A stretch of DNA of 8,469 bases. It comes from Candidatus Sulfotelmatobacter sp. Its GTDB lineage: Bacteria > Acidobacteriota > Terriglobia > Terriglobales > Acidobacteriaceae. The notes under the pieces were generated by a model, which saw only the letters and a list, made by a program, of their open reading frames with translations, ran no database searches and was not told where the DNA came from. Numbering within the stretch: the stretch's first letter is position 1; every line of letters starts with the position of its first letter. The stretch spans positions 1 to 8,469 of the forward strand of contig JASHRB010000727.1 of assembly GCA_030037575.1 (NCBI GenBank), read 5' to 3'. The position numbers and the translations under genes were made by a program. Shown here piece after piece: positions 1 through 5,336 of the stretch.

Positions 1-2308
1 CCGCGCTCGTACCGTCGCCGAAGTCCCAGTGATAACCAATCGCGGGCACGCCGTCAGCCTCGGCCGTCGCCGAAACAGTGATCGTCTCGCCGGTATTTGC
101 CCCTGCGGCAACCCGTGCCGTCACGGCTGGGGCAGCCGCGGCAACACTGGTGTCGATCAACTTGATCATCCTCACCGACTCGGGCAGCTGGTTTTCGAGC
201 CGTAATGCGCCACCCTCGAGCGTAACCATCTCATTCCGGTTCAGCACATCCGTCGCGGCAAAGGTGTGGCCGGCGGGTAGACCAAGGTCCGTTAGTCGTA
301 GCGCGTGCGAACGCGCCGTGTTCGTCCAATTAAAGACGGCGAGGATGGCCTGTCGTTGATCTTCCTGGAGTAAGAAAATACTGGGCTGTCCATCCTCCGG
401 CTCGTAGGTCATCAGATCTACTGGCGTGGCAGCTCGGCCGACTTTGGCCATGTTCAGTAATTCTCGGTTTTCAACCAGCGCCAGCCGGTCCTTTTCTGCG
501 CCCAGCACCAACATGTCGTCACCAATCTCATACATGCCGCCGGATATTGCTGAGAGCGCGATCGACGCCTCGGCCGCGCCGAGCGAGATCGAAGACCGCT
601 CATGGGCATGCTCCATCAGATGCGTTGCGGTAACGTTGAAGGCGTCTGGATCGTTGACGAAGAAATTATGCTGCATGTAGAAGCGGGCAGCGACGCCAGA
701 AGCAGCATTCTTAGTCCTTTCAAAACTGTGGCCCGTATCCGCGGAAATCCGGCCAGTATCCACCAGCCCCACTGGATTGAGCATGGGACTTCCGTCCTTA
801 TCCAGGATCACATCGTCGCCCACAGCGTCGCGGATTACCTGTAGGCCAATCCGTTGGGCTTCGAGGGCGGTAGTGTTGGGACGGAAATGGTATCCCTCGA
901 TTGCAGTAGTATCCATGAAGTCGAGTTTGATGAACCGGACGCCCCATTCCCGGACGAGCGTTCTATAAGTGTCTCGCATATACGCCTGCGCTCCGGGGTG
1001 GGTTGTGTCCAGCGCGTAAAGCACATCCGTCTTCTGGTTCCAGACCTCGCCAATAGGGATGGGGTCTCCCGTGGCGTTGTGCACCAGCCAGTCCTTGTGG
1101 TGCTCGTAGACCCAAGCCCGGCTGGTCACCTCAAACGGCGCCGTCCATACGCCGAAAGTCAGCCCCTTTCCGCTAAGGTAGTGCCCGACAAAACGCATGC
1201 CATCGGGAAATTGTGTCGCATTCGCAGTTGTATATTCGCCGCGAGCATACTGATAGCCTTCATCAATCTGAAAATACTTATACCCCAATGACTTCAGATG
1301 TGCGGCTTGCCAGTCGCCGTTGGACAAAACTTCGCCTTGGTTGATGGCGCCATAGTAGACGGTCCAACTCCACCAACCGATGGGAGTCTCACTGGAGACG
1401 CGGGCACGGTGCAGACGGCGAATCGCGTCACCGTAGGCTAGCAGCTGATCGTGGTAATCCGGTCCGGTCTCGAACATCAATCGTTCGGAAACCATGTCTT
1501 CCCCGGCTTTCAGGGGAAGGCTCAATTCGATCTGGTCGTCGGCGGGAGAATCCTTCAGATCGAAATCCTTCTGGATTTCCGTGGTTCCGGTAGATTCAAC
1601 GGTATAGGACGCGATCTTCGCTTTTGCCCCCGTACCCTCAGCTTTCAGGTGCATGAGGGTCAGAAACCGGTCTGAGGTCAGCGCGCCCAAAAATAAACTT
1701 TGCTTGCTCTCTCGGTTGTAAATGAGTTGGCTCCCTGCACCGCGATGCATCCCGCCGGGCGCTTCCCCGAGATCGTAGAGAACGAGATCCGGCCAGTCTT
1801 CGCTGAAACTGTCGGAGAGAACCCGGTCGGCCGATTGACCGCCACCCAGATTGAGGATCGGCTCACCCATGGCCTCTACACTCCGAATGGCTTGCACAGT
1901 TAGGTCTTTTCCCGCCCTGTTTTGCACCTTCACCTGCACGGTGCCGTAAGGGCGCTGGTTGTACAGCTGCAGTACGTAAACAAGATCGGGTTTGCCGTCG
2001 AGTCCGCTGCCAGTGACTGTCAGTTGTCGGCCGGAGCCGAGATCATCTTGAAAGCTAAACTCCGAAACCTGGTGCTGCGGGTAATCGCTTGAGCGAAGCC
2101 ACTGGTGGTCAACCTGTGCCGCCACCCGGGACCGGAGCACGGGCTGACCGTCATGCAAAGACAGTTGGTACGATCCCTGCTGTGCGTTGACCGTCACGGA
2201 CAACTGGTCGTTGGTCAGTTGCTGGGCCATACAACGGCATGCAAGTATTAGTATGCCAACGGCAACCGCTCCAACTCTGAAAACCTGCCTTCGAGCTCTT
2301 TTCGGCAC
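1..2308 (-). CDS. Secreted GH27/GH36-like (alpha-galactosidase type) glycoside hydrolase with C-terminal PKD domain, 3' end outside window
   Basis: The frame is open from a GTG at 2308 to the left edge (769 codons), continuing outside. GTG is the only usable start: an in-frame TGA lies at 2335-2333, GGGGAG sits 9 nt before the GTG, and a signal sequence follows. Residues 1-28 are basic then hydrophobic (MPKRARRQVFR..., ending LILACRCMA), so the protein is exported, by Sec or perhaps Tat, and possibly lipidated at C24. Residues about 30-300 look like a beta-sandwich. The (beta/alpha)8 barrel starts near W312-W315 (GWWSW) and carries FQIDEGYQY (D349) and FIKLDF, whose D463 fits the clan GH-D nucleophile. 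D524 in SADTGH is the best acid/base candidate. A C-terminal beta domain (about 610-715) is followed by a linker and a PKD domain ending in HWDFGDGTSA (760-769). Clan GH-D enzymes usually release alpha-linked galactose by a retaining mechanism. The exact family and substrate cannot be fixed by eye. Confidence 0.88.
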   Translation of the reverse strand, partial: MPKRARRQVFRVGAVAVGILILACRCMAQQLTNDQLSVTVNAQQGSYQLSLHDGQPVLRSRVAAQVDHQWLRSSDYPQHQVSEFSFQDDLGSGRQLTVTGSGLDGKPDLVYVLQLYNQRPYGTVQVKVQNRAGKDLTVQAIRSVEAMGEPILNLGGGQSADRVLSDSFSEDWPDLVLYDLGEAPGGMHRGAGSQLIYNRESKQSLFLGALTSDRFLTLMHLKAEGTGAKAKIASYTVESTGTTEIQKDFDLKDSPADDQIELSLPLKAGEDMVSERLMFETGPDYHDQLLAYGDAIRRLHRARVSSETPIGWWSWTVYYGAINQGEVLSNGDWQAAHLKSLGYKYFQIDEGYQYARGEYTTANATQFPDGMRFVGHYLSGKGLTFGVWTAPFEVTSRAWVYEHHKDWLVHNATGDPIPIGEVWNQKTDVLYALDTTHPGAQAYMRDTYRTLVREWGVRFIKLDFMDTTAIEGYHFRPNTTALEAQRIGLQVIRDAVGDDVILDKDGSPMLNPVGLVDTGRISADTGHSFERTKNAASGVAARFYMQHNFFVNDPDAFNVTATHLMEHAHERSSISLGAAEASIALSAISGGMYEIGDDMLVLGAEKDRLALVENRELLNMAKVGRAATPVDLMTYEPEDGQPSIFLLQEDQRQAILAVFNWTNTARSHALRLTDLGLPAGHTFAATDVLNRNEMVTLEGGALRLENQLPESVRMIKLIDTSVAAAAPAVTARVAAGANTGETITVSATAEADGVPAIGYHWDFGDGTSA

Positions 2309-2355
2309 GGCAGCGATCTCCCCATGTGTGCATCATCATTCATGAGCGTCACCGC

Positions 2356-2385
2356 ATACTACCTCATTGGTCCAAACTCAGTGAA
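2356..2385 (-). promoter_or_regulatory. Possible sigma70-type promoter for the glycoside hydrolase gene
   Basis: On the minus strand TTCACT (2385-2380) and TAGTAT (2361-2356) are 18 nt apart and lie about 50 nt upstream of the GTG start. Each box matches the consensus at four of six positions. This is only a weak pattern match. Confidence 0.25.
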
Positions 2386-2435
2386 GCGAATATTCAGCTC
2401 AAGAATCTGCAGCGCGAAGGCATGGACGAAAAGGC

Positions 2436-2654
2436 CTAATCCGGTGGAGACGGATCGCTCCAGGGTGGCCTAGCGCAATCGGGAGAGCCCTGGCGGAAAA
2501 TCAGCATACCGTGAGCCGCAGTAAAGGCCGCCACATCGCGGGCGTTCCAGTAGTCGAGTTTTTCGGCGACCGGTCTAGAGTCGCCGCTGAGGCGCAGCTA
2601 TTGCGGATCGAAAAGCTGGGCGACCAGAATCGTCTCGCATAGGTACAACAGGGA
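2436..2654 (-). pseudogene. Decayed minus-strand coding remnant with in-frame TAG, unrecognised
   Basis: Between a TGA at 2657-2655 and a TAG at 2438-2436 one minus-strand frame reads 18 residues (contains CETILVAQLFDPQ), a TAG at 2600-2598, then 53 residues (contains EKLDYWNARDVAAFTAAHG). The codons favour G in the first position and the residues look protein-like, which is why I prefer a broken gene to noise. There is no ATG start, no Shine-Dalgarno and no recognised domain. The opposite strand is also open over much of this stretch, so the choice of strand is uncertain. It may be the C-terminal tail of a gene truncated before the glycoside hydrolase locus. Confidence 0.3.
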
Positions 2655-2655
2655 T

Positions 2656-2674
2656 CATAATGCCCCACATTATG
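2656..2674. repeat. 7-bp perfect inverted repeat CATAATG / CATTATG
   Basis: CATAATG (2656-2662) and CATTATG (2668-2674) are separated by the five bases CCCCA. It could be a small hairpin or a dimer-binding operator. It overlaps the next inverted repeat by four bases. Confidence 0.55.
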
Positions 2675-2702
2675 CTTGAGCGGTCATGGATTGCCAAGCA
2701 TA
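2671..2702. repeat. 8-bp perfect inverted repeat TATGCTTG / CAAGCATA
   Basis: TATGCTTG (2671-2678) pairs perfectly with CAAGCATA (2695-2702) across 16 nt. It shares bases 2671-2674 with the preceding repeat and abuts the terminator, giving three stem-loops in about 80 bp. Confidence 0.5.
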
Positions 2703-2736
2703 AAAACGCCCTCTCGGCAAAGAATTCTGAGAGGGC
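2702..2736 (-). terminator. Rho-independent terminator of the 71-aa protein gene
   Basis: GCCCTCTC (2708-2715) and GAGAGGGC (2729-2736) form a perfect 8-bp GC-rich stem with a 13-nt loop. On the minus strand the stem is followed by G then TTTTT (2706-2702). The stem begins 20 nt after the TAA stop of the gene at 2757-2972, the usual position for an intrinsic terminator. Confidence 0.8.
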
Positions 2737-2756
2737 ATTTGGGCAGTCTTAAAGGT

Positions 2757-2972
2757 TTATGATTTGCGTAGCCGGACCACTCGTGGATCGCTAGCTACAT
2801 CGTCTATGATTCGAGCACGGCGACGATGAAAAGGGAATGCTAGACGTTGGTTGGGGCCACGCGGACTCGCGCGGCTCAGATTCTCCCTCAACGTTCGTCC
2901 CTCCTCTAGTTTCTTCAAATCCACGCGAGGGTTTTTGTCGGCAATGTCAACCAGATTAATTCGCTGCGGCAT
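2757..2972 (-). CDS. Small basic hypothetical protein (71 aa)
   Basis: I do not recognise this protein. It is 71 residues, begins MPQRINLVDIADKNPRVDLK and has an acidic/basic, helix-prone N-terminal half. The C-terminal half is strongly basic (HRRRARIIDDV..., ending VVRLRKS), with no membrane segment, signal peptide or cysteine. Reality as a gene rests on its setting: AGGAGG lies 4 nt before the ATG, an intrinsic terminator follows 20 nt after the stop, and a long inverted repeat (3010-3052) lies upstream. It is therefore a monocistronic transcription unit. The basic tail would suit nucleic-acid binding, and a size of 71 aa would suit an antitoxin-like or regulatory protein, but no partner gene is next to it, so function is open. 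Confidence 0.65.
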   Translation of the reverse strand: MPQRINLVDIADKNPRVDLKKLEEGRTLRENLSRASPRGPNQRLAFPFHRRRARIIDDVASDPRVVRLRKS

Positions 2973-2975
2973 AAT

Positions 2976-2983
2976 CCCTCCTC
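2976..2983 (-). promoter_or_regulatory. Strong Shine-Dalgarno of the 71-aa protein gene
   Basis: The minus strand reads GAGGAGGGATTATG, with the AGGAGG core 4 nt before the ATG at 2972. It is the strongest ribosome-binding site in the window and fixes the start. Confidence 0.75.
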
Positions 2984-3009
2984 GTCACATAAATGAACGA
3001 TAGTCCCCT

Positions 3010-3052
3010 GCTATATGGACCACTCCGTCAGAATCTCGCTTCACCATATAGC
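3010..3052. repeat. 9-bp perfect inverted repeat upstream of the 71-aa protein gene (candidate operator)
   Basis: GCTATATGG (3010-3018) and CCATATAGC (3044-3052) are exact reverse complements separated by 25 nt. They lie about 40-80 nt upstream of the ATG at 2972, where the promoter should be, and both half-sites contain TATA-like cores. Centre-to-centre spacing is 34 bp, roughly three helical turns, which would suit a repressor contacting both halves on one face. Confidence 0.5.
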
Positions 3053-3149
3053 CAGATAACAAATCGTGATATCCCCTGATTTTGTCGGACAGGGTCTTGT
3101 TTTTTCCGTAGTGGGATATTATGGTCGGCCTGGGCGCGGACATTTGGTT

Positions 3150-3335
3150 TTACCGTTTCGTTTCCCAGCGAGAGAGGGCGGCAGTTCTCGCGATAGCGCT
3201 TCGCTGTTGGGGAGTGAGCTTTTCGGCCCTTGCTGGGCCGCCCTTCTTACCGCCAAGCCTTCCCAAAGCAACTGCTGCTGGATTTTTCCTTGGACCGCGC
3301 ACCTTCGCGACTCGTCCAATCACATCAAACCCCAT
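3150..3335 (-). CDS. Small Gly/Lys-rich protein with LGRLGGKKGG...RSAIARTAALSRW signature; true start possibly ACG at 3362
   Basis: The ATG at 3335 gives 61 residues. The body has the pattern of a widespread family of short proteins: AAVALGRLGGKKGG, then ARAEKLTPQQR, then SAIARTAALSRW, ending ETKR and TAA. By recall, members are predicted basic and helical, with no settled function that I know of. The frame continues upstream of the ATG through EPSRDVNE to an ACG at 3362-3360 directly after a TGA. RDVN followed by a hydrophobic helix resembles the usual N-terminus of these proteins, so translation may originally have begun at that ACG (an altered ATG). The gene lies 50 nt (ATG) or 23 nt (ACG) downstream of the DUF3224 stop on the same strand and is probably cotranscribed with it. 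The internal ATG has only a poor ribosome-binding site, so expression may be reduced or lost. Confidence 0.6.
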   Translation of the reverse strand: MGFDVIGRVAKVRGPRKNPAAVALGRLGGKKGGPARAEKLTPQQRSAIARTAALSRWETKR

Positions 3336-3385
3336 CTCATTAACATCCCGGCTTGGCTCCGTTCACTGCGCTATTGCCGTGAGTT

Positions 3386-3781
3386 CTAAGGCACCGTGTA
3401 GTCGAACACGTACGAGTGTTTGCCCGCCTCGTTCATGATCTGCATCCTGCCGTTGATGCCGACGAGTTCGCCGGTACCAGAGTCAGGGACGACGAAGACG
3501 TTCATATCGGGTTTACCCTTCGTCATCGTTGTGTTGGGCTGAAGCGCGAAGCTGCCGCCGCGGCCCTCGAGCTTGCCCGTGAACTTCTCGATCGCGACAT
3601 ATCCACCCGATGTTCCCGGAGCCCCGGTTCCGAAGGCAAGCATCTCGCCCTGGCTCGTGCCTTCGAGTGCGCCGTGGAACTGCTTGTCGAGCGAGTAGCG
3701 CCCGACGGCCTTGTCGTTCTTGTTATACGGCTCAAGCGGACGGACCTTAACATCGAATGGCCCGCTAACATGCTGCGGCAC
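3386..3781 (-). CDS. DUF3224 family protein
   Basis: The protein has 131 residues, the usual DUF3224 size, and matches the family pattern as I recall it along its whole length. It has HVSGPFDVKV at the N-terminus, then YSLDKQFHGALEGTSQGEML, GYVAIEKFTGKLEGRGGSF, a T-M-T-K-G segment, VVPDSGTGELVGINGRM and a final HSYVFDYTVP. The family is predicted to be a small cytoplasmic beta-barrel with conserved Gly and Asp residues; its biochemical role is not established. I chose the GTG at 3781 because AAGGAG stands 6 nt before it and because it places the family start (MPQHVSGPF) correctly. A TTG at 3820 would add 13 untypical residues. There is no signal peptide. It is probably the first gene of a two-gene minus-strand unit with the small Gly/Lys-rich protein 23-50 nt downstream. 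Confidence 0.87.
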   Translation of the reverse strand: MPQHVSGPFDVKVRPLEPYNKNDKAVGRYSLDKQFHGALEGTSQGEMLAFGTGAPGTSGGYVAIEKFTGKLEGRGGSFALQPNTTMTKGKPDMNVFVVPDSGTGELVGINGRMQIMNEAGKHSYVFDYTVP

Positions 3782-3787
3782 AGGACT

Positions 3788-3793
3788 CTCCTT
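3788..3793 (-). promoter_or_regulatory. Shine-Dalgarno deciding the DUF3224 start
   Basis: AAGGAG on the minus strand, 6 nt upstream of the GTG at 3781. It supports that GTG over the upstream TTG at 3820. Confidence 0.7.
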
Positions 3794-4110
3794 CTTTGGC
3801 GGGAGATTGCGCGATGGCAAGCGCTGCGGTTAAGAATCCTGCCGGCAGTAATGGTCGCATGGGGGGAAAGAATAACCGAACCTAACCCGCGCAGGCCAGG
3901 GCGGCCGGTCCTTTTACAGTTCGCAAGCTCCTGCGACAGTCGAGCTAATCCCCGTATCGGCCGGTTCGGAAGCTGTCCAGAAACGAGGTTCTAGTCCTCG
4001 AAGCCGACGTCTGGCCCATCTGGCTTTCGGTGAGCTCAACTTGCGGATTGCCCGTCAATTGACAACATTCTGAGAGAGTCATGACAGCGCGCTTCGACAG
4101 CAACCCGGTT

Positions 4111-4116
4111 TATACT
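4111..4116 (+). promoter_or_regulatory. Putative -10 box giving a leaderless hydrolase transcript
   Basis: TATACT matches the -10 consensus at five of six positions and ends 7 nt before the ATG at 4124, so transcription would begin at or next to the start codon. There is no Shine-Dalgarno upstream of that ATG, which agrees with leaderless translation. No good -35 hexamer sits at 16-18 nt spacing, so this remains tentative. Confidence 0.35.
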
Positions 4117-4123
4117 CTGGCTC

Positions 4124-5152
4124 ATGCTGCGTTTCCTGACCCTCGTCTGGGCCATGTTCGTGTGTGCTTTTCCCGAGCTGACTCAACAATCCGTTCCCGA
4201 TTTCGACACTCTTTATCGAACGGTCGCGATAGACCACGCTGAATATCAAACGATCATTACGAAGCCGCAACGCGCCGGACGTTATCCGGCTGTCCTGCTA
4301 ATTGGAGGGCTCGGCTGCTATTCACTTGACCATTTGAAACCCGACGATGCTTACGCGCATGTTCTCTACGGCCTTACGCGCCGTGGCTTTGTCACAATGC
4401 GAGTGGAAAAAAATGGCGAAGGTCACAGCCAGGGCCCTCCTTGTGATAGCCCGCAATCTGACCTGCGTCTCGCTGTAAGGCGTTCGCTCGCAGGATTGAA
4501 GCTCCTCGCCGAATCCGATTTCGTTGATCAGCACAACATTTTCATCTTCGCGCACAGTATCGGCCCGCTAGAAGGTGTGTTTGTTGCTCAGACGTTCCCG
4601 GTTCGGGGCTTCATCGCTGCCGAGACGATTGGGAAAGGGTGGTTTGAATACCAACTGGAGAACACGCGCCGTCAGACGCTCCTGTTCGCCCCATACGATG
4701 AGGCTGACCGCACCGTCCGCCTAGCCGAGAAGTGCAGTTATCGATTCCTGGTAGAGAAAGTCCGTCCCGAACAGATCGTCAAAGATTCACCTGCTTGCCG
4801 CGATTATGTGAACACCCTTGGTGTTTCCTACACCTACCTTCAACAGATCGGAGACATCGATCTTGCTGCAGAATGGAAGAAGGTGGATGTCCCGGTTCTG
4901 GTCACGTGGGGGACATCAGACCCAACGACCTCTGCCGAGGAGAGCCATTACCTAGTTGATATGATTAACAGCTTTCATCCAGGCCGCGCCGCCTATGCCG
5001 AATTTCCTGGTATGGGGCATGGCCTCGACCTTTCGCCCTCTCCGCGTGCGTGGTTGGAAGCCGTCAGGAAACACCAACACGGCGAATTCGATCAAGACTT
5101 CTTACTGCAAGTGGAAAGCTGGCTGAGTGGGCAGGTTGGGGCGTCCCGGTGA
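4124..5152 (+). CDS. Exported alpha/beta hydrolase family protein
   Basis: The protein has 342 residues. Residues 1-20 (MLRFLTLVWAMFVCAFPELT) form a short hydrophobic signal sequence, so it is probably periplasmic or outer-membrane-associated. The fold elements come in the expected order: strand and oxyanion loop VLLIGGLGC (57-65), VEKNGEGHSQG (94-104), nucleophile elbow FAHSIGP (142-148) with Ser145, a variable cap at about 170-250, the acid in VLVTWGTSDP (Asp266), and the base in PGMGHGLD (His299). The complete Ser-Asp-His triad predicts an active serine esterase, thioesterase or peptidase-like enzyme. Substrate cannot be read from sequence. The elbow is A-H-S-I-G rather than G-x-S-x-G. The ATG at 4124 is the first start after an in-frame TGA at 4082, so the start is well determined although no Shine-Dalgarno is visible. 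It stands alone: convergent with the OmpA-family gene downstream and divergent from DUF3224. Confidence 0.85.
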   Translation: MLRFLTLVWAMFVCAFPELTQQSVPDFDTLYRTVAIDHAEYQTIITKPQRAGRYPAVLLIGGLGCYSLDHLKPDDAYAHVLYGLTRRGFVTMRVEKNGEGHSQGPPCDSPQSDLRLAVRRSLAGLKLLAESDFVDQHNIFIFAHSIGPLEGVFVAQTFPVRGFIAAETIGKGWFEYQLENTRRQTLLFAPYDEADRTVRLAEKCSYRFLVEKVRPEQIVKDSPACRDYVNTLGVSYTYLQQIGDIDLAAEWKKVDVPVLVTWGTSDPTTSAEESHYLVDMINSFHPGRAAYAEFPGMGHGLDLSPSPRAWLEAVRKHQHGEFDQDFLLQVESWLSGQVGASR

Positions 5153-5188
5153 TTGAAAGCTTCAATCGCGGGCGGATGGTCGGCAACC

Positions 5189-5211
5189 CTTCCCCTACAA
5201 GATTAGGGAAG
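5189..5211 (+). terminator. Hairpin shortly after the hydrolase stop codon, possible terminator
   Basis: CTTCCC (5189-5194) pairs with GGGAAG (5206-5211); after one bulged C, TA/TA adds two pairs around the 6-nt loop CAAGAT. It lies 36 nt past the TGA at 5150-5152. There is no U-tract, so it could be a Rho-assisted or mRNA 3'-end-stabilising structure. Confidence 0.35.
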
Positions 5212-5293
5212 AGTCGCCCGTCGTTCAGAGTCGTTGACCTAATCGCGGCTTCCTTGGTAAGCACTCGACAACTTTCGGCGGGTGATCCTGGTG

Positions 5294-5324
5294 AGGTCCG
5301 CTCTCGACTGTCTACAGCGGACCT
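5294..5324. terminator. Perfect 9-bp hairpin between convergent genes, possible bidirectional terminator
   Basis: AGGTCCGCT (5294-5302) and AGCGGACCT (5316-5324) are exact reverse complements with a 13-nt loop. It lies 12 nt beyond the stop codon of the minus-strand OmpA-family gene and downstream of the plus-strand hydrolase. No run of T follows on either strand, so intrinsic termination would be weak. Confidence 0.45.
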
Positions 5325-5336
5325 GTACCGGCTAAT

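Larger units (their letters stand above)
2309..2756. other. Gene-poor interval between the glycoside hydrolase and the small minus-strand gene
   Basis: About 450 bp hold no intact gene that I can support. Going left to right it contains the 5' leader and possible promoter of the glycoside hydrolase, a stop-interrupted minus-strand frame (2436-2654), two overlapping inverted repeats (2656-2702) and a terminator for the next minus-strand gene (2702-2736). I see no transposase or tRNA. Confidence 0.6.
3782..4123. other. Divergent intergenic region between DUF3224 and the alpha/beta hydrolase
   Basis: These 342 bp should carry both divergent promoters. I see no gene in them. A 23-codon plus-strand frame at 3814-3885 has no supporting feature. 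A 5-bp stem with a 7-nt loop (3984-4000, CGAGG/CCTCG) resembles a tRNA T-arm, but the rest of a tRNA is missing. TTGACA at 4059-4064 is a good -35 hexamer without a partner at proper spacing. TATACT at 4111-4116 is described separately. Confidence 0.55.

Noticed and set aside
854..1291. 145-codon plus-strand open frame inside the glycoside hydrolase region
   Set aside because: It is antisense to the catalytic barrel of a clear minus-strand gene and its translation shows no domain. It is a shadow frame.
2327..2440. Plus-strand frame ending near HWSKLSEANIQLKNLQREGMDEKA
   Set aside because: It looks mildly protein-like, but it runs antisense through the start and leader of the glycoside hydrolase, has no ribosome-binding site and matches nothing I know. 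I treat it as chance or an unplaceable scrap.
3074..3105. CCCTG/CAGGG stem followed by a T-rich run on the plus strand, resembling an intrinsic terminator
   Set aside because: The stem has only five pairs with an 11-nt loop, and no plus-strand gene lies upstream, so it would terminate nothing known.
3814..3885. Plus-strand frame of 23 codons beginning ATGGCAAGC
   Set aside because: It overlaps the leader of the divergent DUF3224 gene, has no good ribosome-binding site or recognisable content, and is within the length expected by chance.
3416..3994. 192-codon plus-strand open frame opposite DUF3224
   Set aside because: It is a mirror of the DUF3224 coding region, with arginine- and leucine-rich translation typical of antisense reading of GC-rich genes.
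3984..4000. T-arm-like hairpin (CGAGG, 7-nt loop TTCTAGT, CCTCG) suggesting a tRNA or attachment-site remnant
   Set aside because: The loop lacks the conserved purine after TTC, no matching acceptor strand occurs at the right distance upstream, and no anticodon or D arm can be folded. There is no integrase nearby.
4059..4116. TTGACA (4059-4064) paired with TATACT (4111-4116) as a promoter
   Set aside because: The spacing is 46 nt, far from the 16-18 nt needed. Only the -10 is kept as tentative.
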